Origin: an uncultured Moraxella sp. | GTDB taxonomy: Bacteria; Pseudomonadota; Gammaproteobacteria; Pseudomonadales; Moraxellaceae | DNA length: 9,077 nt | Direction of reading: 5' to 3' | NCBI GenBank assembly: GCA_927911235.1 | Contig: CAKMOY010000026.1 | Span: forward strand, 1 to 9,077 | In this document: positions 1 through 5,794 of the stretch, in pieces | Layout of the letters: each line of letters starts with the position of its first letter | How positions within the stretch are numbered: the first letter of the stretch is position 1 | Program-made: the position numbers and the translations under genes | The notes under the pieces: model-generated | What the model saw: the letters and a program-made list of their open reading frames with translations, nothing else | The model's database searches: none | What the model was told of the DNA's origin: nothing

Positions 1-66
1 CATGTCATCATGCCAAAATGAATAACTTTTAGAAAAAAAGCGAATACTAGAGATATCAAAAATTTT

Positions 67-75
67 TGCTATAAT
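67..75 (+). promoter_or_regulatory. Probable ppa promoter (extended -10)
   Basis: A perfect TATAAT at 70-75 is preceded by TG at 67-68, the extended -10 arrangement. No good -35 hexamer lies 16-18 bases upstream, which is tolerated with an extended -10. Transcription would start near 82, giving a leader of about 38 bases that contains the ribosome binding site AAGGA at 109-113, six bases before the ppa ATG. Confidence 0.6.
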
Positions 76-119
76 CTACCCACGCTTTTAAACAATCATT
101 TTTTTAAAAAGGAAAAAAC

Positions 120-654
120 ATGGCAGATTTTAACCAAATCTTAGACGCAGGTGATGTAGACGGCGGTGTTATCAACGTTGTGATTGAGATTCCAGCAGGT
201 TCAAACAACAAAATTGAGTGGAATCGCAAACTTGGCGTTATGCAACTTGACCGTGTTGAGCCAAAATTATTCGCAAAACCAACCAATTACGGCTTTATCC
301 CACAGACTTTAGACGAAGATGGCGATGAGTTAGACGCTTTGATTATCACTGATGAGCCATTGCCGACTGGTATTTTTATGGAAGCCAAAGTGATTGGCGT
401 GATGAAATTTGTTGATGATGGCGAAGTTGATGACAAGATTGTCGTTGTGCCTGTGGATGACCGTAATAATGGCGATGCAATCAATACCTTAGCTGATTTG
501 CCAGCACAGTTGATTAAACAAATTGAGTTCCATTTTAATCATTATAAAGATTTGAAAAAAGCTGGCACGACCAAAAGTTGAAAGTTGGGGCGATATTGAA
601 GAAGCCAAAGCAGTGATTAAAGAATCGCAAAAGCGTTGGACTGAAAAAGCATAA
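120..654 (+). CDS. ppa: Inorganic pyrophosphatase, family I, with a 3' frameshift
   Basis: Soluble Mg-dependent enzyme that hydrolyses pyrophosphate to phosphate and so drives biosynthetic reactions in the cytoplasm. Family I residues are visible in order: E23, K31 and E33, R45, Tyr57 in NYGFIP, the DGDELD metal site (D67, D69, D72), D104 and K106 in DDGEVDDKIVV, and Y142-K143 in HYKDL. As read, the frame ends at a TGA at 579-581 after 153 residues. Removing one A from the run at 573-576 restores the expected family ending (KVESWGDIEEAK and on to KRWTEKA), with a TAA at 652-654 and about 177 residues, the usual length. All catalytic residues lie before the shift; only the C-terminal segment is lost. 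AAGGA at 109-113 supports the ATG start. The gene stands alone, between its own promoter and a hairpin terminator. Because the gene is normally essential, a sequence error is more likely than a true null. Confidence 0.95.
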
Positions 655-678
655 TTTTTATTAAATTGATGTTTTATA

Positions 679-703
679 AAAGGGCGAATGATTTTCGCTC
701 TTT
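679..703 (+). terminator. Rho-independent terminator after ppa
   Basis: A 10-bp stem (arms 679-688 and 694-703, one G-T pair) with a five-base loop is followed by a T-rich tract interrupted by C and G. It begins 24 bases after the restored ppa stop at 654, which also supports the longer reading of ppa. Confidence 0.65.
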
Positions 704-784
704 CTTTGTGTTTATATTGTATTTTTTTTTACAGTATTAAAATTTAGTCTTACCAATCTTTAACAATCCAAAAAGGAAAATTTT

Positions 785-1237
785 ATGTCAATGACTCTAT
801 TTTACACTGCAATTACCAAAGATGATTTTGAAGCAATTCGTGATGGTGAAAAAAGTTTTGATGAAGTACAACAACAAGCGAATGTGAAAAAAGAAGATTT
901 AGATTACTATAGTATGGATTTCATTGAATATTGTTTTAGTGAAGACGATGTTTGCGAAGAACCGATTAAGGCATTGCTTTCAGAAGCTACCAATTTTGAC
1001 GAAATTAGCGAAGCTGTCATGGGTGCAACAGTTTATGATAATTCAGCGATTGAAAGCGTGATTACTAGTATTAATGCTACTAATTTGGAAGAGTTTGCTA
1101 GTAATTTTATTGATTATCAAGATGGTAAATACGGTGATGATAAAGTACCATCTATTGTTACCAAGTTTACCGAAATTAAAAAATTCTTTGAAAATGCGAG
1201 AGATAATGATTTGGTTATTATTGGGTCGGCAAGTTAA
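785..1237 (+). CDS. DUF1877 (YfbM-like) family protein
   Basis: A 150-residue acidic soluble protein without signal peptide or membrane segment. By eye it follows the YfbM/DUF1877 layout: a short N-terminal strand (MSMTLFYTAI), a Trp/Tyr-Phe helix region around 40-52 (YYSMDFIEYCF), an ISEAVMGATVYD turn near 75-86, helices around 87-108 (SVITSINATNLEEF), and a final helix plus strand ending KKFFENARDNDLVIIG. The biochemical role of the family is not known to me. The start is supported by AAGGA at 773-777, seven bases before ATG. It is monocistronic: a terminator lies upstream at 679-703 and a strong one directly downstream. Family assignment is from remembered pattern only; an unrelated small helical protein is possible. 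Confidence 0.6.
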   Translation: MSMTLFYTAITKDDFEAIRDGEKSFDEVQQQANVKKEDLDYYSMDFIEYCFSEDDVCEEPIKALLSEATNFDEISEAVMGATVYDNSAIESVITSINATNLEEFASNFIDYQDGKYGDDKVPSIVTKFTEIKKFFENARDNDLVIIGSAS

Positions 1238-1257
1238 ATTTTATTCGGTTTGAAAAT

Positions 1258-1290
1258 AAAAACCCTTAATTAATACAATTAAGGGTTTTT
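1258..1290 (+). terminator. Strong hairpin terminator, perfect 14-bp stem
   Basis: The arm at 1258-1271 (AAAAACCCTTAATT) is exactly complementary to the arm at 1277-1290, with the five-base loop AATAC. The 3' arm ends in a T run, and the 5' arm starts with an A run, so it could also work on the other strand. It lies 21 bases after the DUF1877 stop and separates that gene from waaA. Confidence 0.85.
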
Positions 1291-1293
1291 TAT

Positions 1294-1321
1294 TGCTATT
1301 TAAACAACTATTTTTTAAAAT
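1294..1321 (+). promoter_or_regulatory. Candidate waaA promoter
   Basis: TTGCTA at 1294-1299 (4 of 6 to consensus) and TAAAAT at 1316-1321 (5 of 6) are 16 bases apart, immediately after the terminator and 40 bases before the preferred waaA ATG. The -10 lies within an inverted repeat (1307-1314 against 1317-1324), which might be an operator but could be simple A/T symmetry. Confidence 0.4.
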
Positions 1322-1361
1322 AGTCGGCTTTAATCCCTTAAAAACCAAAATCAGAACCACT

Positions 1362-2732
1362 ATGCAAACCCCCTTATATTACCGCTTACTCATGGCAATC
1401 GCCAAACCCTTATACCAACTAAAATTAAGCACAAAAAAAACCTTGCCAAACGAAACCGCCCAACGCTTTGGCAAATCCTACCCAGCCATCATCACCAATA
1501 AACCGATTATCTGGTGTCATGCTGTATCGCTTGGCGAAATCAATACCGCCGAGCCGATTTTAAAAGGCTTATTGGCAAACAATTATGCCCTTTGGATTAC
1601 CAACACCACGCACACAGGCTTTGAGAAAGTTGAACAATTATTTGAAAAAGAGCTTGCCAATGGCGATGTGTATCACAGCTTTGTCCCTGCTGATAAGCAA
1701 AATATTGTTGAAAATTTTTTAAATCATGTCAATCCGATTGGGGCATTGTTTATTGAAACCGAGCTTTGGGCGACCACCTTGGCAATCCTTGAACAACGCC
1801 AAATCGCCAGTATTTTGGTAAATGGGCGTTTGTCGCAAAAATCGTTTGACGGTTATCAAAAATTTGCCAAATTAAGTGAAAGCATGATGGACAACATCAG
1901 TCTAATCATCGCCCAAGACAGCGATTCGGCAAAACGTTTTCGCCAACTGGGTGCGACAAGCGACAAAATCCGTATCGCCAGTTCGCTAAAATGGTCAAGC
2001 AAAGCCAATCCATTGATGATTAGCCGAGCAAATAGCCTAAGCAAAGAATGGCAGCTAGACAAACGTACCGTTATTTTATCGGCAAGCACCCATGATGATG
2101 AAGAAAGCCAAGTGTTACAAGCTTTGCAAAATTTAACAACAAAATTTGATAATTTGTTGTGGATTATTGTGCCACGCCACCCAGAACGCTTTGATGATGT
2201 GGCAATGTTAATTGAAAAAAGCACAGGCAAAACGGTCGCACGCCGTAGCCAAGACCAAAAACCAAGCGAAACTGACAGCGTATTTTTGGCGGATAGTATG
2301 GGTGAACTTGGCGTATGGTATGCGTTGGCGGATATGGCATTTGTCGGTGGTTCGCTCGTTAATATCGGTGGGCATAATCCGATTGAGTCGGCAATCGTTG
2401 GCAAACCGATAATTATGGGGCAATACACCCAGTCGTGTCAGCAGGTGGTAGACAAACTCAAAAACGCTGGGGCGTTGCAACAAGTTGAAAATAAAGCACA
2501 GTTACAACAGGCGATTGAATACTGGCTAAACAATCCTGATAAAGCCAAACAAGCGGGTAGGGCAGGGCAACAGCTTGCCGAGAGTTTTCAAGATGCGACA
2601 AATCAGCAGTTGGCAATGATTTTGGATTGTTTGGGCGAAAATGAACAATACCGTATCCAAAATGAAATGCGTCTCATGGATAATGCCCCTGTAGAAAGTA
2701 AAAAAATCATTGATGATTTTGAACCAAATTAA
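1362..2732 (+). CDS. waaA: 3-deoxy-D-manno-octulosonic acid (Kdo) transferase
   Basis: Inner-membrane-associated GT-B glycosyltransferase (GT30) that moves Kdo from CMP-Kdo onto the lipid IVA precursor in LPS/LOS assembly. With the ATG at 1362 it has 456 residues (E. coli 425). Visible: a hydrophobic N-terminal membrane-association segment (MQTPLYYRLLMAIAKPLY), HAVSLGE with the presumed catalytic Glu59, NTTHTG near 81-86, ETELW at 132-136, NGRLS, SASTHDDEE, VPRHPERF, and the CMP-Kdo-side block SMGELGVWYALADMAFVGGS followed by GGHNPIE. A C-terminal tail of about 30 residues extends past the E. coli end. The ATG at 1362 was chosen because the protein aligns with WaaA from there; an in-frame TTG at 1293 would start right after the terminator hairpin and add 23 residues unlike the family. 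No clear Shine-Dalgarno sequence precedes 1362. epmA follows after 36 bases. Confidence 0.95.
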   Translation: MQTPLYYRLLMAIAKPLYQLKLSTKKTLPNETAQRFGKSYPAIITNKPIIWCHAVSLGEINTAEPILKGLLANNYALWITNTTHTGFEKVEQLFEKELANGDVYHSFVPADKQNIVENFLNHVNPIGALFIETELWATTLAILEQRQIASILVNGRLSQKSFDGYQKFAKLSESMMDNISLIIAQDSDSAKRFRQLGATSDKIRIASSLKWSSKANPLMISRANSLSKEWQLDKRTVILSASTHDDEESQVLQALQNLTTKFDNLLWIIVPRHPERFDDVAMLIEKSTGKTVARRSQDQKPSETDSVFLADSMGELGVWYALADMAFVGGSLVNIGGHNPIESAIVGKPIIMGQYTQSCQQVVDKLKNAGALQQVENKAQLQQAIEYWLNNPDKAKQAGRAGQQLAESFQDATNQQLAMILDCLGENEQYRIQNEMRLMDNAPVESKKIIDDFEPN

Positions 2733-2739
2733 CTATAAT
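2710..2739 (+). promoter_or_regulatory. Probable epmA promoter inside the waaA 3' end
   Basis: TTGATG at 2710-2715 (4 of 6) and a perfect TATAAT at 2734-2739 are separated by 18 bases. Transcription would start near 2746, about 23 bases before the epmA ATG. It overlaps the last codons of waaA, so epmA could be transcribed both by read-through and from its own promoter. Confidence 0.5.
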
Positions 2740-2768
2740 AGTTTATCAACAATTCACGATAAAAACCT

Positions 2769-3731
2769 ATGACTGACTATCAACCGACCTGTACGCTTGA
2801 CATGGCTCAAAAACGAGCCAATATTTATGCCAAAATCCGCCAATTTTTTGCCAAACGGGGCGTATTAGAAGTACAAACGCCGACCCTATCGCAAGCGGGC
2901 AATACCGACATTTTTTTGCAGTCGGTATCTGCCAATGTTGCCATTTTTGACAAACCCAAAACCTACCACCTACACACATCGCCAGAATTTGCCATGAAAC
3001 GCTTACTAGCAACGTGGCAAGTGCCGATTTATCAGATTTGCCCTGTGTTTCGGGATAACGAAATCGGCAGTCGGCATAACGTGGAATTTACCATGCTTGA
3101 GTGGTATCGCCCCGCGTTTAGCCTTGAGCAACTAACCCACGAGTTAAATGACCTTGTCAGCGAGTTATTTGGCTATCCTGTGATTTTTGACCATTATCGC
3201 TATGTTGATGCCTTTATGGATTATGTGAAAATCCACCCATTGAATGCTAGTTGCGACACGCTCAAAGCCATCGCCCAAGATAACGGCATTCACTTTGATA
3301 TGGAAGACGACCATCAAGGCTGGCTTGATTTATTGTTTAGCCATCTTGTAGAACCCAATCTCGGCAAAGATTTGCCAACGGTGATTTTTGATTACCCTGT
3401 TTCCACCGCTTCGCTTGCCAAAACCGCCAAAGACCAAGACGGCAATACTGTTGCCAAACGCTTTGAATTGTATATCAATGGGCTTGAAATTGCCAATGCC
3501 TATGATGAATTGGCGGACGGTCAGGCGTTGCGATTGCGGTTTGATAATGATAATTTGGAACGCAAAAAACGGGGCTTGCCGATGATGCCGATTGATGAGC
3601 ATTTGTTAAATGCGTGCGATAATTTACCGCCTTGTAGTGGCATTGCGGTGGGGCTTGACCGATTGATTATGGCGATTACAGGGGCGACAAAGATTGAAAA
3701 TGTGATTGCCTTTCCCATTGATAAGGCTTGA
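2769..3731 (+). CDS. epmA: Elongation factor P--(R)-beta-lysine ligase EpmA
   Basis: Cytoplasmic class II lysyl-tRNA-synthetase-like enzyme (also GenX, PoxA, YjeA) that activates (R)-beta-lysine with ATP and attaches it to a conserved lysine of EF-P, helping ribosomes through polyproline. At 320 residues it matches E. coli EpmA (325) and, like it, lacks the anticodon-binding domain of LysRS. Visible: FFAKRGVLEVQTP at 26-38, TSPEFAMKRLL at 70-80, class II motif 2 with FRDNE at 94-98 then RHNVEFTMLEWYRP, EPNLGKDLPT, ERFELYINGLEIANAYDEL-like substrate-side block (here KRFELYINGLEIANAYDEL), RGLPMMPID, and motif 3 with GLDR at 295-298. The frame is intact. EF-P (efp) and the lysine aminomutase EpmB are not in the window, so the partners must be encoded elsewhere. 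Convergent with the SMI1-like gene downstream, with no hairpin between them. Confidence 0.95.
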   Translation: MTDYQPTCTLDMAQKRANIYAKIRQFFAKRGVLEVQTPTLSQAGNTDIFLQSVSANVAIFDKPKTYHLHTSPEFAMKRLLATWQVPIYQICPVFRDNEIGSRHNVEFTMLEWYRPAFSLEQLTHELNDLVSELFGYPVIFDHYRYVDAFMDYVKIHPLNASCDTLKAIAQDNGIHFDMEDDHQGWLDLLFSHLVEPNLGKDLPTVIFDYPVSTASLAKTAKDQDGNTVAKRFELYINGLEIANAYDELADGQALRLRFDNDNLERKKRGLPMMPIDEHLLNACDNLPPCSGIAVGLDRLIMAITGATKIENVIAFPIDKA

Positions 3732-3734
3732 TTG

Positions 3735-3833
3735 ATGGATAAAGCAATTAAAGCCCAATTTGATAAACAACTTAGCCAAGTTTTAGCAAATTTGGCAATT
3801 TATGAAAATCAAAAGCGTTTAAAAAATCTTTAA
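3735..3833 (+). CDS. Possible 32-residue ORF after epmA
   Basis: An ATG three bases after the epmA stop opens a 32-residue reading frame rich in K, Q, A and L (starts MDKAIKAQFDKQL, ends NQKRLKNL) that would form an amphipathic helix. It has no Shine-Dalgarno sequence of its own but could be translated by coupling to epmA. Its stop overlaps the stop end of the opposing SMI1-like gene by four bases. I do not recognise it. It could be a real small protein, the remnant of a longer gene, or chance. Confidence 0.3.
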   Translation: MDKAIKAQFDKQLSQVLANLAIYENQKRLKNL

Positions 3834-4534
3834 ACCAAACTATCCCAAGCAACGGTTAATTGATTTGCCACTTGGCTAAACTTTTCGGTATCTTGCCCAC
3901 CGATATAAAAACCATTGGCAACCCCATTATCCCCAAGCGACAACATTACCACCACCGACCAATCATCAATCTCAAAAAAACGCTGGTGCGACTGCTTTAA
4001 CTCATCAATCTCAACCGCCCCAATCGGCTCATCAGTCAATTTATTAACAATATCAGACGGAATGGTATCACCAATAAAATCAAACACTTGGGCGTAATGT
4101 TTTAAACCGCCATTCACCCCATTAAAAATTGCCTGTGCCAACAAAAACTTTGACAAATCCGCCTCATTTATCCAATGTACCTCATCAATATCGTACATAT
4201 CATGATTTCGGCTCACCATCACAGGCGGATTGCTCTGGTTCAAATCATCTTGATGAATGCCCCAAATCGTCTCACCCTCTGGCTCTTTGGCGACAATCAC
4301 ATAATCGCCAAACATTTGCAAAGGCAGGCGTGCAACGTGATTGCAAGCCGTATTTAACACATCAAAACCGCCCAATTCACGGTAATAATGAAACAACAAA
4401 GCGGGCAATTGTTTGTTAATCTGTTGTTCAGCCGTTTCAATCACAGACACATCAAGGCTTAATGTCGTATCATCACTGACTTGATAAATTTTTTTGATAA
4501 GGGCAATGACATTCATCATGATTAATGTATCCAT
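3830..4534 (-). CDS. SMI1/KNR4 (SUKH) family protein
   Basis: A 234-residue soluble acidic protein. Residues about 32-56 show the SUKH-type entry motif: Ile-Glu, a helix, then QLPALLFHYYRELGG (an LP followed by aromatic residues and ELGG). An IWGIHQDD strand follows at about 90-97, and W121 in VHWINEADLSKFLL fits the later core. The C-terminal ~90 residues are not recognisable to me, and the protein is longer than a minimal SUKH domain. Bacterial members are often immunity proteins against nuclease or other polymorphic toxins, but no toxin gene is near, so that role is only a possibility. It is last in the 5319-3830 cluster. The ATG at 4534 overlaps the upstream stop by 13 bases; two alternative ATGs (first bases 4519 and 4516) lie just beyond that stop and are equally plausible. 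No Shine-Dalgarno sequence is seen, which suggests coupled translation. Confidence 0.7.
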   Translation of the reverse strand: MDTLIMMNVIALIKKIYQVSDDTTLSLDVSVIETAEQQINKQLPALLFHYYRELGGFDVLNTACNHVARLPLQMFGDYVIVAKEPEGETIWGIHQDDLNQSNPPVMVSRNHDMYDIDEVHWINEADLSKFLLAQAIFNGVNGGLKHYAQVFDFIGDTIPSDIVNKLTDEPIGAVEIDELKQSHQRFFEIDDWSVVVMLSLGDNGVANGFYIGGQDTEKFSQVANQLTVAWDSLV

Positions 4535-4989
4535 TGGTTTAAAATATTGGCAAAATTTTGTTTATCTTTGTCGCTGTATGGTGCTTGTCCGCCTTGCTGA
4601 TGTGGCTCTAGCACGCCTGTCGCTCTCATGGTATCCATAAAATCCCGAATATTCAACTTTTGTTTGATATTTTCTTTATCATAAACAAAACCACGAGCTG
4701 TAACGACCCTTGCCCCTTTGTCAATGCAGTCGTTGGCAAGTGGAATGTCGCTGGTGATGACGACATCATTTTGACAACAATTGTCGGCAATATAATCATC
4801 AGCTTTGTCAAAACCGTCCGCAACCACTTTCATTTGTAACATCGGCAGACGTGGCAAGGCAATCGCACGATTAGCGACAAAAATTGTGGTGGTTTGCGTG
4901 CGTTCGGCGGTTTTGATGATGATTTGTTTGGCAATGTTGGGAATTGCGTCCGCATCAATCCAAAGTGTCGGTTTGATTTTTTCGGTCAT
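4522..4989 (-). CDS. yaiI: YaiI/YqxD family (DUF188) protein
   Basis: A 155-residue cytoplasmic protein of the DUF188 family, which resembles PIN-type nucleases and is of unproven function. Family blocks seen in order: WIDADAIPNIAK at 10-21 (D12, D14), KTAERTQTTTIFVAN at 26-40, GFDKADDYI at 59-67 (D61, D64, D65), DVVITSDIPLA at 75-85 (D81), KGARVVTARGFVY at 91-103, IRDFMDTMRATG at 114-125, and the ending YSDKDKQNFANILNQWI. The acidic residues could form a metal site, as in PIN folds; that is inference. The length is normal and the frame intact. Its ATG directly follows the TAA of the upstream DUF442 gene with no spacer, and there is no separate ribosome binding site, so translation is probably coupled. 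Confidence 0.93.
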   Translation of the reverse strand: MTEKIKPTLWIDADAIPNIAKQIIIKTAERTQTTTIFVANRAIALPRLPMLQMKVVADGFDKADDYIADNCCQNDVVITSDIPLANDCIDKGARVVTARGFVYDKENIKQKLNIRDFMDTMRATGVLEPHQQGGQAPYSDKDKQNFANILNQWIH

Positions 4990-5319
4990 TTAATCAAGCA
5001 AATCTAATTGTTCAGTCGCTTGAAACAAGATATTGCAACGGTTTCCTGTACGACAAAACATAAACACAGGTTTTGGAGCATTGTTAAAAATTTCGGCAAA
5101 TTCACGGCAGTTTTGCTCGTTAATTTGGCTTGCGACCACAGGTTGAAAATAATATTCCAAACCTGCTTCACGAGCGATTTTTTCAATATCGGCATTTAAC
5201 GGTTGGTTCGGCTCTTCGTGGTCTGGGCGGTTGTTGATAATGGTTTTAAAACCGTCCGCTTTAATTTGGGCGATATAATCTGGGGTGATTTGGGCTGAAA
5301 ATACAGTGTTGTTTGGCAT
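4990..5319 (-). CDS. DUF442/TIGR01244 phosphatase-like (putative sulfur transferase) protein
   Basis: A 109-residue cytoplasmic protein resembling the small protein-tyrosine-phosphatase-like domain (DUF442, TIGR01244) that is also found fused to beta-lactamase-fold persulfide dioxygenases (Blh/BigR-type loci). Visible: FSAQITPDYIAQIKADGFKT, the very characteristic INNRPDHEEPNQP at 28-40, a PVV strand at 60-62, and the active-site loop with Cys89 and Arg94 in CRTGNR. The loop has four residues between Cys and Arg, as expected for this family rather than the five of classical PTPs. A role in sulfide or persulfide handling or in dephosphorylation is inference; no partner dioxygenase or transporter is nearby. 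First gene of its cluster: AGGA at 5329-5332 lies nine bases before the ATG and a good promoter stands just upstream. Confidence 0.88.
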   Translation of the reverse strand: MPNNTVFSAQITPDYIAQIKADGFKTIINNRPDHEEPNQPLNADIEKIAREAGLEYYFQPVVASQINEQNCREFAEIFNNAPKPVFMFCRTGNRCNILFQATEQLDLLD

Positions 5320-5348
5320 TTTGAATGTTCCTATGGTTGATAAATGCT

Positions 5349-5376
5349 ATTGTAACCTAAAATTTTAAAGCGTAAA
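5349..5376 (-). promoter_or_regulatory. Promoter of the DUF442-yaiI-SMI1 cluster
   Basis: Read on the minus strand, TTTACG (5376-5371, 4 of 6) and TACAAT (5354-5349, 5 of 6) are separated by 16 bases. Transcription would begin near 5342, about 23 bases before the ATG at 5319. It lies in the 94-base gap after the unnamed 117-residue gene. Confidence 0.55.
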
Positions 5377-5413
5377 AACTGAACTATGTTTTTGCTAAAT
5401 CTATAGTTTTACA

Positions 5414-5767
5414 TCATTTATAGATATATTCTTTTTTAACATAGTTTAGATAGGCTTGATAATCTTTGAAACTGCTAAAATAATTATACTGTTTTACATC
5501 GGTTTGTATAAGCGATTGAAATTCTGCTTTTGACATTACCACGAACCGAAAATAACCGTCAGTAGGACTAACCCACATATTGGCAAACGGTTGTTTTTTA
5601 ACATCATCATAATAAAAATCATCATTAGCAACTGTTAAAGATTTGCTAAGTTTTTGTTTAGCAATTCGCCTAAAATTGCGATTATATTGACGTTTCCATT
5701 TTGCTTGGTCGGAATGATTGATACAATGCCAAGCAAAATACAGATTTTTTCTATAAGAGCGAGCCAT
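5414..5767 (-). CDS. Uncharacterised basic protein, 117 residues
   Basis: Not recognised with confidence. The N-terminal 45 residues are very basic (MARSYRKNLYFAW, then KWKRQYNRNFRRIAKQKL), recalling the small proteins starting S/R-SYRK with an N-R-x-x-R-R helix that occur scattered in genomes and phages; these have no known function. The middle (50-75) is acidic and aromatic, and the C-terminal half has many Tyr, Phe and Lys (SSFKDYQAYLNYVKKEYIYK). No signal peptide or membrane segment is seen. The basic helix might bind nucleic acid, but that is inference. It starts 27 bases after the stop of the binding-protein gene with a weak AGG eight bases before the ATG, so it is probably co-transcribed. 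It looks more AT-rich than its neighbours, which could reflect transfer or relaxed selection. Confidence 0.65.
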   Translation of the reverse strand: MARSYRKNLYFAWHCINHSDQAKWKRQYNRNFRRIAKQKLSKSLTVANDDFYYDDVKKQPFANMWVSPTDGYFRFVVMSKAEFQSLIQTDVKQYNYFSSFKDYQAYLNYVKKEYIYK

Positions 5768-5794
5768 TTTACTAACCTATAGCCTACTTTTTTA

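Noticed and set aside
1..119. Possible gene end or RNA gene at the left edge
   Set aside because: No open frame of useful length, no tRNA-like fold and no terminator hairpin seen; only the ppa promoter and leader are supported.
1307..1324. Perfect 8-bp dyad as a defined operator for waaA
   Set aside because: Made almost wholly of A and T in an AT-rich spacer, so it may arise by chance; kept only as a remark on the promoter.
1293..1361. In-frame TTG extension at the 5' end of waaA
   Set aside because: It begins directly after a strong terminator and encodes residues unlike the WaaA N-terminus; the ATG at 1362 aligns with the family start.
1856..2428. Long open frame antisense to waaA (190 codons)
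   Set aside because: Composition is typical of a shadow frame, it has no recognisable domain, and the opposite strand is an unambiguous waaA.
785..4534. DUF1877 and SUKH genes as parts of a polymorphic toxin-immunity locus
   Set aside because: They are on opposite strands, over 2.5 kb apart, separated by waaA and epmA, and no toxin or secretion gene is present.
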